The notes below the pieces were generated by a model. That model did no database searches and had not been told where the DNA came from. It saw only the letters and a list, made by a program, of their open reading frames with translations. From assembly GCA_035525785.1 (NCBI GenBank), contig DATLDQ010000048.1, positions 62,001-126,000 on the forward strand: 64,000 bases of DNA, in the 5' to 3' direction. Of this stretch, positions 37,891 through 46,078 are shown in pieces (the first letter of the stretch is position 1; each line of letters starts with the position of its first letter). This DNA comes from CADEED01 sp035525785 (GTDB lineage Bacteria; Pseudomonadota; Gammaproteobacteria; Steroidobacterales; Steroidobacteraceae). The translations under genes and the position numbers were made by a program.

Positions 37891-37896
37891 TAGAAT
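37891..37896 (+). promoter_or_regulatory. Candidate -10 box of rpsO
   Basis: TAGAAT followed by TCGCGCCCG, about 50 bp before rpsO. This fits an independent rpsO-pnp promoter behind truB, as in E. coli. The -35 region is weak. Confidence 0.45.
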
Positions 37897-37946
37897 TCGC
37901 GCCCGCAAAATACGGCAGAAATTTTACGTCTTGAGGAATGAACCTG

Positions 37947-38216
37947 ATGTCTCTTGCCACTGAAAAGAAGTCCGGCGTCGTCGCGCAATTCCAGCGCGCC
38001 GCCAACGATACCGGCTCGCCGGAAGTCCAGATCGCGCTGCTCTCCGAGCGTATCAACGGCCTCGGCGACCACTTCGGCGCCCACAAGCGTGACCATGCGT
38101 CGCGTCGCGGTCTCGTCAAGCTCGTGAACCAGCGTCGCAAGCTCCTCGACTACCTCAAGGCGACCAAGCCTTCGAAGTACCAGGAAGTCGTCGAGCGGCT
38201 GGGTCTCCGCCGCTAA
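37947..38216 (+). CDS. rpsO: 30S ribosomal protein S15
   Basis: S15 binds the 16S rRNA central domain and bridges to the 50S subunit. The 89-residue form starting at the ATG at 37947 (MSLATEKKSGVV) has the normal family length and GAGGA nine bases upstream; the ATG at 37938 sits right against that site and would add MNL. Motifs NDTGSPEVQIALLSERI and HKRDHASRRGLVKLVNQRRK carry the rRNA-binding residues. A strong terminator lies between rpsO and pnp. Confidence 0.97.
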   Translation: MSLATEKKSGVVAQFQRAANDTGSPEVQIALLSERINGLGDHFGAHKRDHASRRGLVKLVNQRRKLLDYLKATKPSKYQEVVERLGLRR

Positions 38217-38226
38217 GTCCGAATCC

Positions 38227-38260
38227 GAAGGCCGCGCACCAGCGCGGCCTTCTTCGTTTC
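38227..38260 (+). terminator. Rho-independent terminator after rpsO
   Basis: GAAGGCCGCGC-ACCA-GCGCGGCCTTC is an 11-pair perfect stem with a four-base loop, followed by TTCGTTTC. Readthrough is needed for rpsO-pnp cotranscription. Confidence 0.85.
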
Positions 38261-38306
38261 CTAGATCACCAGTACTGGGGGCAGGTGCCCCTTGAAGGAT
38301 CGAAGC

Positions 38307-40397
38307 GTGAGCGCTTTAAAGAAATCATTTCAATTTGGTCAGCACACCGTATCCATAGAGACCGGCGAAGTCGCCCGCCAGGCTTCGGCCTCGGTGGTGG
38401 TCTCCATGGGTGACACCGTCGTCCTCGTCACTGCCGTCGCCGCCAAGAAGGCCGTGCCGGGCAAGGACTTCTTCCCGCTGACGGTCAACTACATCGAGAA
38501 GACCTACGCCGCGGGCCGCATCCCCGGCGGCTTCTTCAAACGCGAAGGCCGTCCGACCGAAAAAGAAACGCTGAACTCGCGCCTCATCGATCGCCCGATC
38601 CGCCCGCTGTTCCCCGATGGCTTCTTCAATGAAGTGCAGGTCGTGGCGCAGGTGGTCTCCATGGACCCGGACATCGACGCCGACATCCCCGCGCTCATCG
38701 GCGCCTCCGCGGCCCTGTCGCTGGCGGGCGTGCCGTTCGCCGGCCCCATCGGCGCTACGCGCGTGGGCTTCAAGGACGGCAAGTACCTCCTGAACCCGAC
38801 CCGCAAGGAACTCGCCGAGTCGCAGCTGCACCTCGTGGTTGCCGGCACCGCGAAGTCGGTGCTCATGGTCGAATCCGAAGCTGCCGGTCTGTCCGAAGAA
38901 CAGATGCTGGGCGCCGTGGTGTTCGGCCACGAGCAGATGCAGGTCGCCATCAAGACCATCAACGAGATGGTGGCCGCGGTCGGCAAGCCGAAGTGGGACT
39001 GGAAGCCGAGCGCCGCCAGCGCCGAGCTCGACGCCGCCGTTGCCGCCCAGGCGCAGAAGGCGCTGTCGGATGCCTACCTCATCACCGTGAAGCAGGATCG
39101 CTACGCCAAGGTCGGCGAGATCAAGGCCGCCGTGACGCTCGCGCTGTCAGGCGGCGATTCGCCGAAGTACACCGCCGACGACGTGGACACTGCGCTGTTC
39201 AAGCTCGAGAGCAACATCGTCCGCCAGCGCATCCTCAATGGTGAGCCGCGCATCGACGGCCGCGACGCCGTCACCGTGCGCCCGATCAACGTGAAGGTCG
39301 GCGTGCTGCCGCGTACCCACGGTTCCGCGCTGTTCACGCGCGGCGAAACGCAGGCTCTCGTGGTCACGACGCTCGGCACCGGCCGCGATGCGCAGATCAT
39401 CGATGCGCTCGAAGGCGAGCGCCGCGAGCCGTTCATGTTCCACTACAACTTCCCTCCGTTCTCGGTGGGCGAGACCGGCATGATGGGTTCGCCGAAGCGC
39501 CGCGAAATCGGCCACGGCAACCTGGCCCGCCGTGGTATCGCCGCGATGATGCCGGACATGGAGAAATTCCCGTACGTCATTCGCATCGTCTCGGAAATCC
39601 TCGAGTCGAACGGTTCGTCGTCGATGGCCTCGGTGTGTGGCGCCTCGCTGTCGCTCATGGACGCGGGCGTGCCGATCAAGGCGCCGGTGGCCGGTGTCGC
39701 CATGGGCCTCGTGCTCGAAGGCGAACGCTTCAAGGTCATCACCGACATCCTCGGTGACGAAGATCACCTCGGCGACATGGACTTCAAGGTCGCAGGTTCC
39801 AAAGACGGCATCACCGCGCTGCAGATGGACATCAAGGTCGAGGGCATCTCGCCCGAGATCATGAAGGTCGCGCTCGCGCAGGCGAAGACCGGCCGTCTGC
39901 ACATCCTCGGCGAGATGAACAAGGTCATCTCTTCGAGCAAGGACAAGATGTCGGAGTGGGCGCCGTCGATCATCACGCTCAAGATCGACCCGGAGAAGAT
40001 CCGCGACGTCATCGGCAAGGGTGGCGCGGTCATCCGCCAGATCACCGAAGAGACCGGCACCACGATCGACATCGAGAACGATGGCACGGTCAAGATCGCG
40101 AGCGTCTCGGGCGCCGCGGGCCGTGAAGCCCTGGCGCGCATCGAGTTGATCACGGCCGACGTGGAAGTCGGTCGAATCTACGAAGGCAAAGTCGTCCGCC
40201 TCATGGACTTCGGCGCGTTCGTCACCATCCTCCCGGGCCGCGACGGTCTCGTGCACATCTCGCAGATCAGCGAGGAGCGCGTCGAGAAGGTGTCGGACAA
40301 GCTCAAGGAAGGCGACAACGTGCGCGTGAAGGTGCTCGAAGTCGACCGCCAGGGTCGCGTGCGCCTGTCGATGAGGGATGTTCCCGCCGCGAACTAG
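38307..40397 (+). CDS. pnp: Polyribonucleotide nucleotidyltransferase
   Basis: PNPase degrades RNA 3' to 5' by phosphorolysis and is a degradosome partner. The 696 residues have two RNase PH domains (the second with the FSVGETGMMGSPKRREIGHG region and the acidic DILGDEDHLGDMDFKV metal site), then a KH domain (VIGKGGAVIRQITEET) and an S1 domain (YEGKVVRLMDFGAFVTILPG). The GTG at 38307 is chosen because GAAGGA lies seven bases upstream; the TTG at 38292 in the same frame overlaps that site. A strong terminator follows. Confidence 0.97.
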   Translation: MSALKKSFQFGQHTVSIETGEVARQASASVVVSMGDTVVLVTAVAAKKAVPGKDFFPLTVNYIEKTYAAGRIPGGFFKREGRPTEKETLNSRLIDRPIRPLFPDGFFNEVQVVAQVVSMDPDIDADIPALIGASAALSLAGVPFAGPIGATRVGFKDGKYLLNPTRKELAESQLHLVVAGTAKSVLMVESEAAGLSEEQMLGAVVFGHEQMQVAIKTINEMVAAVGKPKWDWKPSAASAELDAAVAAQAQKALSDAYLITVKQDRYAKVGEIKAAVTLALSGGDSPKYTADDVDTALFKLESNIVRQRILNGEPRIDGRDAVTVRPINVKVGVLPRTHGSALFTRGETQALVVTTLGTGRDAQIIDALEGERREPFMFHYNFPPFSVGETGMMGSPKRREIGHGNLARRGIAAMMPDMEKFPYVIRIVSEILESNGSSSMASVCGASLSLMDAGVPIKAPVAGVAMGLVLEGERFKVITDILGDEDHLGDMDFKVAGSKDGITALQMDIKVEGISPEIMKVALAQAKTGRLHILGEMNKVISSSKDKMSEWAPSIITLKIDPEKIRDVIGKGGAVIRQITEETGTTIDIENDGTVKIASVSGAAGREALARIELITADVEVGRIYEGKVVRLMDFGAFVTILPGRDGLVHISQISEERVEKVSDKLKEGDNVRVKVLEVDRQGRVRLSMRDVPAAN

Positions 40398-40420
40398 TTC
40401 GCCGGGCTCCCTGCCTCGAT

Positions 40421-40458
40421 AAACGAAAACGCCGCCCGAAGGGGCGGCGTTTTTCGTT
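40421..40458 (+). terminator. Terminator after pnp
   Basis: AACGAAAACGCCGCCC-GAAG-GGGCGGCGTTTTTCGTT is a long stem with flanking A and T runs, usable in both directions. Its left arm is identical for 17 bases to the terminator at 46017. Confidence 0.85.
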
Positions 40459-40604
40459 GTGGGGCACCGGCGCTGGAAGCTTTTCATTTTCTGGAGCCAA
40501 TCCGTAGCAATCCCTGAGGACTGCAAACGCCCCCGCGCCTCGTAATCGCCGTCGAAGGGAAACGAATGGATCGTTGCCCAACGGTGAACACGAGGAACAG
40601 GCTC

Positions 40605-41183
40605 ATGAAAATCAAAAGGTTGATATCCGCGTCTGTGGCGGCATTGGCGCTGGGGGTCGCATTGACGGGGCAGGCGCTGGGCGATCACGACCACGGCGAC
40701 CCGCGGGGTCAGGAGAGACTGAAACCCCACACCGGCGACCTGGTAAACGCGGTGCGAGATTCCACGCGACGCTTCCGTGACGTCAACCAGGCGAAGGCCG
40801 AGGGCTACCTGCTGATGTTCGGTTGCGTCAGTGGTCCGGACGACGGCGCCATGGGGTTGCACTACGTGAATCTGTCGCTGGTCGGCGATGGCGTGCTCGA
40901 CCCGGCAAAACCCGAGATCATCATCTACGAGCCATTGCCGAATGGCGGTCGCAAGCTGATCGGTGCTGACTTCCTGGTGTTCTATGAGCACTGGCATGCG
41001 AGCAACACGGGCACTCCCCAGCTCGGCGGCCAGCTGATGCATCTCATCGAGAGTCCGAACCGCTACGGGCTGCCGGCCTTCTACACGCTGCACGTCTGGG
41101 CGTGGAAGCCGAGCCCCACCGGTGCCTTCGTCAACTGGCATCAGGACGTGTCCTGCGAATCGTTCAATGGGCAGGAGCCATAG
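40605..41183 (+). CDS. Exported protein of unknown function, His-rich start
   Basis: I do not recognise this 192-residue protein. It begins with a signal peptide (KIKRLISASVAALALGVAL, cleavage after QALG), and the mature chain opens DHDHGDPRG, a possible metal-binding end. The rest is a compact domain with FGCVSGPDDGAMGLHYVN, EIIIYEPLPNGGRKLIGADF, LVFYEHWHASN and FVNWHQDVSCESF; scattered His and two Cys could bind metal or form a disulfide. The ATG at 40605 has GAGGA eight bases upstream. It ends 2 bp before the MddA-like gene, so the two form an operon. Confidence 0.8.
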   Translation: MKIKRLISASVAALALGVALTGQALGDHDHGDPRGQERLKPHTGDLVNAVRDSTRRFRDVNQAKAEGYLLMFGCVSGPDDGAMGLHYVNLSLVGDGVLDPAKPEIIIYEPLPNGGRKLIGADFLVFYEHWHASNTGTPQLGGQLMHLIESPNRYGLPAFYTLHVWAWKPSPTGAFVNWHQDVSCESFNGQEP

Positions 41184-41185
41184 TC

Positions 41186-42001
41186 ATGACGACTGCTGTC
41201 CACCGCGGTGGTGTCTTCGGCACGGGCGCCTTCCTGTTCAGCATCGCGTGCTACGGCGTATTCCTCGTGGTGTTCCTGTATCTGCTGGCGTTCCTGGCCA
41301 ACCTGCAGGCAACGCCGCTGGGAGATGCGGCGCCTGTCCTCCGGGAGCTGGTGCCCCTCTCGGTCGATCTCGGGCGCGACAGGGGATCGCTGCCAGGCGC
41401 TCTCGCGGTGGACATCGGTCTGCTGCTGCTTTTCGGGCTGCAGCATTCCGTCATGGCGAGACCCGCGTTCAAGCGGGCGTGGACCTACGTGGTACCGAAG
41501 GAACTCGAACGAAGTACATATGTGCTCCTGTCGAGCGTGGTACTTGCCGTGTTGCTGTGGCAGTGGCGGCCCATCCCGGCCCCGGTGCTATGGCATGCGA
41601 GCACGACCTGGGCTGCGGTTCTCGGCTGGTCGATCATGGGGCTCGGCGTCGCCGTGCTGCTGTGGGCGACGTTCCTCATCGATCATTTCGAACTGTTCGG
41701 GCTCAAGCAGGGTTGGTTCAGCCTGCGCGGCCGCGAGCTGCCGGGCCCGGCGTTCGTCACGCCCTATCTATACAAGCTGGTGCGGCATCCGCTGTACGCG
41801 GGCTGGCTGTTGATCTTCTGGGGTGCGCCCACCATGAGCGCCGGCCACCTGGTGTTCTCCGCCGTGATGAGCGGTTACATCCTCGTGGCGTTGCGCTTCG
41901 AGGAGCGGGACCTGGTTCGGCACATCGGTGAACCGTATCGGCGCTATCGGCAACAGGTGCCGGCCTTGCTGCCGAGACCGGGCAGGCGGTTCAGTGGTTA
42001 G
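41186..42001 (+). CDS. MddA-like membrane S-methyltransferase (methanethiol S-methyltransferase family)
   Basis: The 271-residue integral membrane protein belongs to the isoprenylcysteine methyltransferase-like superfamily and closely resembles MddA, which methylates methanethiol to dimethyl sulfide. About six membrane helices are visible. Characteristic segments are LQHSVMARPAFKRAWTYVVP, ERSTYVLLSS, WQWRPIPAPVLW, LIDHFELFGL and, for SAM binding, YKLVRHPLYAGWLLIFWGAP with EERDLVRHIGEPYRRYRQQV at the end. AGGAG is nine bases before the ATG. It is coupled to the exported His-rich protein and overlaps the convergent regulator by 11 bp. NnrU-like or another methyl acceptor cannot be excluded. Confidence 0.75.
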   Translation: MTTAVHRGGVFGTGAFLFSIACYGVFLVVFLYLLAFLANLQATPLGDAAPVLRELVPLSVDLGRDRGSLPGALAVDIGLLLLFGLQHSVMARPAFKRAWTYVVPKELERSTYVLLSSVVLAVLLWQWRPIPAPVLWHASTTWAAVLGWSIMGLGVAVLLWATFLIDHFELFGLKQGWFSLRGRELPGPAFVTPYLYKLVRHPLYAGWLLIFWGAPTMSAGHLVFSAVMSGYILVALRFEERDLVRHIGEPYRRYRQQVPALLPRPGRRFSG

Positions 42002-43853
42002 ACCGGTCGAACGCGTCGACGGCGCGCCGGAACCGCTCGTGGCAGGCGATCGCCTTGACGCGGATGCGCTGGAACTGCGGGTCGTCGCGGATGCCGGCCC
42101 AGATCGGATCCTGGTCGAAGAGGGGATATGAGCAGTAGTTGCCGTCGACGCCCCACTCGATGAGGGGCATGGCCTGCTGGGGCCGGTCGCAGTACACCAG
42201 CATGGCCGCCAGCGCGTAACCGGTTTCAGGATCCCCACGCTTGAACCAGTTGTCGAAGAACCCGGAGGCCACCTGGTCGAGGGCCTGGCCGCGAACGCCT
42301 TGAAGGCAGGGTTCCATGAAACGCCGGGTGGCATCGTCCGCGGCCTGACGCGTGGCCTGCAGCGCTGCCGCGCTATCGTGGCGTCTCAGTTGATAGAGCA
42401 CCGTTGCCCACTGGACGAAGTACGAACCGGCGTCCAATTCGAAGAACTCCATGGCGCGATCGAGCTTGCCGGCATAGAGATAGGCGTATCCGCAGGAACG
42501 CAACCGTGGATCCTGCGGGTCATGCTCGCGCGCCAGCTCGCAGTGGCGTTGCGATTCCTCGAGGAGGCCGCCGTAGCGATACACATAGCTCAGCGAGAAA
42601 TGTGTCTCCGAGGCCGGACCAAAACGGTCGAGCAGGCGGCGCGCATCCTGGTAGGCGCCCTCGAGGTCTCCGGATTCGGCGCGGTGCGTCACGATATTGC
42701 GCGCGGCATCGATCAGGTCCGGATCGGCCTCCAATGCGCGCCGGTGCGCGGCCAGCGATTTTTTCCGCGCTTCCTCTCCGCCTTCCCACCATGTGCCGTA
42801 CGCATAGTAGCGAGTACCCAGCGCCTGCCATGCCGGAGCGAACTGCGGTTCGATGGCTACCGCCCGTTCCAGCATCTCGATGGCCTGCACGCCGGTATGC
42901 GGCTGCTGCGGAATCGCCAGACTGCGTAGATAGAGCTGGTAGGCATCGTCGTGGGCAGGCGTGGAGCCGGGCGCCGGGACAACGGATACGCCGAGCGCCG
43001 GCAACATGCCGTTCCGCAGTCCCTCGCTGATCCGGTTGCGCATGGCGACGAGGTCTCCCGCCGGTGCCGTGATCCGCGTTCTCCAGACGACGCGTTCCTG
43101 CGCCACATGCTGGGCTTCGACCGCGAGGCTCAACTGACCATCCTTCTCCCGGTAGAAGCGGCCCGTCACGATGTGTCCGACGCCGCGCTCATGCGCCCTC
43201 GCGAGAGGGTCCTTGCCATCGACGTAGCCGAACGGGCGCACGGCGATGCCCGGAGACTTCGTGAGCAGCGTCGCGATCTCATCGGGCAACGCCAGGGATA
43301 GATAGTCCAGCGATGCGTCACCGGCGGCGTTCTCGAAGCGCAGCACGGCGATGCTGGTCAGATTGGGCGCTGCGTCGGCTTTCCACCACCACCACCCGGC
43401 GATGGCGGCCGCCAGCGTGATCAGCAGCGCGCCGCCTAACGTGACGCCAGGCCCAGGCCCGCGCGGCGAAGGTGGCGGCGCAGGACTCGGGTCCGACGCC
43501 GGCGACAGCTCGGGCCGCACCAGATGCACCGGCGCGGCGAGCTTGTAGCCACGCTTGGAGATCGTCTCGATGATTCTTTGTGCCGGGCGGTTGTCGCCGA
43601 GGTGGTGGCGTAACTCGGAGATGCAATTCGTCACCGCCTGATCGGTGACGACGACGTTCGCCCACACCTGCCGATTGAGCGCGTCGCGCGAGACGACTTC
43701 TTCCGCGCGTTCCGCGAGGCAGACCAGGACGTCCATGACCCGGGGCTCCAGTCGCACCTCGTGTCCGTCGCGCACGATGCGGTTCAGTCGCGGCTCGATC
43801 AAGCTGTCGCCGATGCGGAAGCCCGTTCGCAGCTCGTCTGATGTGAAGGCCAT
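41991..43853 (-). CDS. CadC-like membrane regulator with TPR repeats
   Basis: The 620-residue protein starts with an OmpR/PhoB-type winged-helix domain (about 12-108, ending IETISKRGYKLAAPV), then a Pro-rich linker and a membrane helix (about 137-153). The periplasmic part begins with a TolB/FlgO-like domain (LTSIAVLRFENAAGDASLDYLS; about 165-290), followed by TPR-type helical repeats up to the C-terminus. This is the one-component membrane transcription factor layout of CadC. Signal and targets are unknown. The convergent methyltransferase operon may be a target, but that is only a positional guess. Confidence 0.85.
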   Translation of the reverse strand: MAFTSDELRTGFRIGDSLIEPRLNRIVRDGHEVRLEPRVMDVLVCLAERAEEVVSRDALNRQVWANVVVTDQAVTNCISELRHHLGDNRPAQRIIETISKRGYKLAAPVHLVRPELSPASDPSPAPPPSPRGPGPGVTLGGALLITLAAAIAGWWWWKADAAPNLTSIAVLRFENAAGDASLDYLSLALPDEIATLLTKSPGIAVRPFGYVDGKDPLARAHERGVGHIVTGRFYREKDGQLSLAVEAQHVAQERVVWRTRITAPAGDLVAMRNRISEGLRNGMLPALGVSVVPAPGSTPAHDDAYQLYLRSLAIPQQPHTGVQAIEMLERAVAIEPQFAPAWQALGTRYYAYGTWWEGGEEARKKSLAAHRRALEADPDLIDAARNIVTHRAESGDLEGAYQDARRLLDRFGPASETHFSLSYVYRYGGLLEESQRHCELAREHDPQDPRLRSCGYAYLYAGKLDRAMEFFELDAGSYFVQWATVLYQLRRHDSAAALQATRQAADDATRRFMEPCLQGVRGQALDQVASGFFDNWFKRGDPETGYALAAMLVYCDRPQQAMPLIEWGVDGNYCSYPLFDQDPIWAGIRDDPQFQRIRVKAIACHERFRRAVDAFDRSNH

Positions 43854-43903
43854 GCGGCGATGCTACCGCAGCCGTTGATGGGTACGGCGCAGACGCGGCG
43901 TCG

Positions 43904-44452
43904 TCATTGTTTGCGTCGGATCAACCTCGCGAGGATTTCCTGCCTTGCCGGCTGGTTGGCCAGCCAATCCGCAAACTCGACGACGCGATCATGATCGGGA
44001 CCCAGCAGCTCGTGCAGTCGCTGCTCTTCCATGGCATGGCTCACGCCCGCTCGCACGTTCTGTTGCCAGGCCTGCGTGAAAACCTTGGTGAGCTCGCCGG
44101 AGACCGCGAGGCTTTCGACGAGCTGCCATTCGCCGTCGTCCAGCCAGATCTCTTCGCAATGAGCGCAATAGTCGAGGCGATTGGCCTGCTCGCTGCTGAC
44201 GCGGTACTTGCTCATGAGCGCACGGCACTTGGGGCAGTTCTTGGCGCCGACACTGTCTGGCGCCTCCATGTCGGCCTGGGCGACCGGAACGTCGTGCATC
44301 GCATGCTTTCCGGTGGCGCTTTCCCGCCATGCCCGATAGCTCACCAGGCTCACCAGCGTGCCGAGGCACTGGCCGCAACTGTAGGCCGCCAGGTTCTCGG
44401 TCAGCAAAGTATGGACGAGTGTGGAGTCCGCGCATTGCGGGCACTGCGCCAT
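43904..44452 (-). CDS. Zinc-ribbon (TFIIB-like) protein
   Basis: The 182-residue protein has two zinc ribbons. The first starts MAQCPQC with a second pair in YSCGQCLG; the second is NCPKCRALMSKY with YCAHCEEIWLDDGEW, the zf-TFIIB pattern. A helical C-terminal part follows (LTKVFTQAWQQNVRAG to the end, LIRRKQ). No enzyme motif is visible; these proteins are uncharacterised. Transcribed in the same direction as phaR but separated by a GC-rich hairpin. Confidence 0.78.
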   Translation of the reverse strand: MAQCPQCADSTLVHTLLTENLAAYSCGQCLGTLVSLVSYRAWRESATGKHAMHDVPVAQADMEAPDSVGAKNCPKCRALMSKYRVSSEQANRLDYCAHCEEIWLDDGEWQLVESLAVSGELTKVFTQAWQQNVRAGVSHAMEEQRLHELLGPDHDRVVEFADWLANQPARQEILARLIRRKQ

Positions 44453-44477
44453 GAAGGCTCCGGATAAGAGTTGGAGA

Positions 44478-44504
44478 CCCCCGCGTCCGATTGGAGCGCG
44501 GGGG
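44478..44504. terminator. Stable hairpin after phaR
   Basis: CCCCCGCG pairs with CGCGGGGG, and inside it TCC with GGA, around GATT with one bulged base. It is in the 69-bp gap between phaR and the zinc-ribbon gene. No T run follows on either strand, so termination would have to be Rho-assisted or it may protect the phaR 3' end. Confidence 0.5.
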
Positions 44505-44521
44505 GAATGGGTGCAGCCTGC

Positions 44522-45034
44522 CTACTGGTGGCTGGCGGTCTCGGAGGACGACTTTTCTTCGGTACCGTCACGCGCGCCACGACCCGTGGCGTTCATGAGA
44601 GTGCGGAAGATCTCGTCCTGGACCGAACGCCAGCGCTGGTAGTTGCGCTGCGCGACGCCCGCGACGGTTTCCACCGGGTCGACGCCTACGACGGACTTCA
44701 CCTTCTCGCGCAGCTCACGTTGCTGCGAGCTGAAGAGCTTCATGCTCTGCTCGAGGTAGCTGCTGAGCATGTTCTGAAGATTGCCGCCGTAAGAGCGGAT
44801 GACCTGCGACAGGAAATCGCGGCTCATCACCGGGTCGACACCGTGTTCCTGCTCGGCGATCACCTGCAGCAGGATGCTGCGCGTGATGTCGTCCTGCGAC
44901 TTCTTGTCGATGACTACGAAGTCGATGCGCTCGAGGACCAGGGAACGGATATCGCTGAGCGTGATGTACTTGCTCTGAACCGTGTCGTAGAGGCGCCGAT
45001 TCGGATATTTCTTGATGACGCGTGGTTCACTCAT
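44522..45034 (-). CDS. phaR: Polyhydroxyalkanoate synthesis regulator PhaR
   Basis: PhaR represses phasin and PHA genes and is released by binding polymer granules. The 170 residues have the N-terminal PHB/PHA DNA-binding domain (VIKKYPNRRLYDTVQSKYIT) and the accumulation-regulator domain (DDITRSILLQVIAEQEHG, SRDFLSQVIRSYGGNLQNML). The tail after 150 is polar. The ATG at 45034 is preferred; an upstream in-frame extension is weakly supported. No PHA synthase or depolymerase is in this window. Confidence 0.9.
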   Translation of the reverse strand: MSEPRVIKKYPNRRLYDTVQSKYITLSDIRSLVLERIDFVVIDKKSQDDITRSILLQVIAEQEHGVDPVMSRDFLSQVIRSYGGNLQNMLSSYLEQSMKLFSSQQRELREKVKSVVGVDPVETVAGVAQRNYQRWRSVQDEIFRTLMNATGRGARDGTEEKSSSETASHQ

Positions 45035-45089
45035 GCCTACACCCTCCATGTGGGCAGATACCTTAGTCCACTTCGCCAGACCCCACAAT

Positions 45090-46016
45090 TCAATGCGTGA
45101 AATCTGCTTGACTGTCGGTGCGCGCGGACAGCCTGGTCTCAGTCTTGCCCGCAAGCGCTTGCGGGTTCCAGTGCGCAAATGCCCAATTCCACACGTCTTT
45201 GACGGAAGCACGGGCGAGTTCGGGGGGCGGGTCTTGGTATAAATGCGTAAGGGTCAGGGTCAGGGCTTCGGCGACTGCTGTTAGATCGAGCGGAAGCGAT
45301 CGCCTGGACTTGGACAGCTTCGCGCCATCGGGCTCCGTCACGAGCGGCAGGTGTCCATAGATAGGACGGGGCAGGTGCAGCGCCTGCTGCAGCTCGATCT
45401 GCCACGGAGTACTCGCGAGCAGGTCGGCGCCGCGCACCACGCGCGTGACCGACTGGTGAGCGTCGTCGACCACCACCGCCAGCTGGTAGGTAGCCAGGCC
45501 GTCGCGCCGCTCGATCACCACGTCGCCCACGCGCTCGAACGTCCGCCGTCCCAGGTACAGGTCGTCGAAGTGGATAGGCGCTGCGGCAACGCGGAAGCGC
45601 AGCGATGTCGGGCCGGGCCTGGTCGGACCGTCGCGGCAGGTGCCGGGGTATCCCTGCGCCTCGTCTCCGGTCAGCGCCGCGCCCGCCAGGTCCTTGCGCG
45701 AACAGCTGCAGCGGAATGTGCGACCCATCGCGCCGAGCCGCGCGATCGCGTCGCGATACGCTTCGCGACGGGCGCTCTGGTGCAGGATCTCGCCATCCCA
45801 TTCGAAGCCGAACCGTTCGAGCATGCGCAGCTGCTCGTCCGCGCAGCCCGGGATCACGCGCGGTGTATCCAGGTCCTCGATGCGAACCAGCCAGCGGCCG
45901 CCCGTGGCTCGAGCGTCGAGATAACTGCCCATGGCGGCCAGCAGCGAGCCCAGGTGCAGAGGGCCCGTGGGCGAGGGAGCGAACCGGCCCGTGTTTCTCA
46001 GGGGCTCACGCCCCAC
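45090..46016 (-). CDS. gluQ: Glutamyl-Q tRNA(Asp) synthetase
   Basis: GluQ (YadB) attaches glutamate to the queuosine base of tRNA-Asp. It is a truncated glutamyl-tRNA synthetase: 308 residues with the catalytic fold but no anticodon-binding domain. Class I motifs are RFAPSPTGPLHLGSL (HIGH-like) and KLSKS. The zinc site is FRCSCSRKD with YPGTCRDG. It follows dksA, a common pairing (dksA-gluQ). The apparent start is a GTG at 46016 directly beside the dksA terminator and without a ribosome site; the true start may differ by a few codons. queF, also in queuosine synthesis, lies nearby. Confidence 0.93.
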   Translation of the reverse strand: MGREPLRNTGRFAPSPTGPLHLGSLLAAMGSYLDARATGGRWLVRIEDLDTPRVIPGCADEQLRMLERFGFEWDGEILHQSARREAYRDAIARLGAMGRTFRCSCSRKDLAGAALTGDEAQGYPGTCRDGPTRPGPTSLRFRVAAAPIHFDDLYLGRRTFERVGDVVIERRDGLATYQLAVVVDDAHQSVTRVVRGADLLASTPWQIELQQALHLPRPIYGHLPLVTEPDGAKLSKSRRSLPLDLTAVAEALTLTLTHLYQDPPPELARASVKDVWNWAFAHWNPQALAGKTETRLSARTDSQADFTH

Positions 46017-46047
46017 AAACGAAAACGCCGCCCCGAAAGGGCGGCGT
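46017..46047 (-). terminator. Terminator of dksA
   Basis: On the minus strand ACGCCGCCC-TTTC-GGGGCGGCGT is followed by TTTCGTTT. It lies between dksA and gluQ, immediately before the gluQ start codon. Confidence 0.8.
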
Positions 46048-46078
46048 CCGTGAAGTTTCGGGGATCACTTCGGATTGG

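Noticed and set aside
44478..44504. Classical Rho-independent terminator for phaR
   Set aside because: The stem is very stable but no T run follows on either strand, so it is listed only as a hairpin with limited confidence.
45039..45211. Longer phaR (229 residues)
   Set aside because: The added segment overlaps the end of gluQ and is unlike PhaR N-termini.
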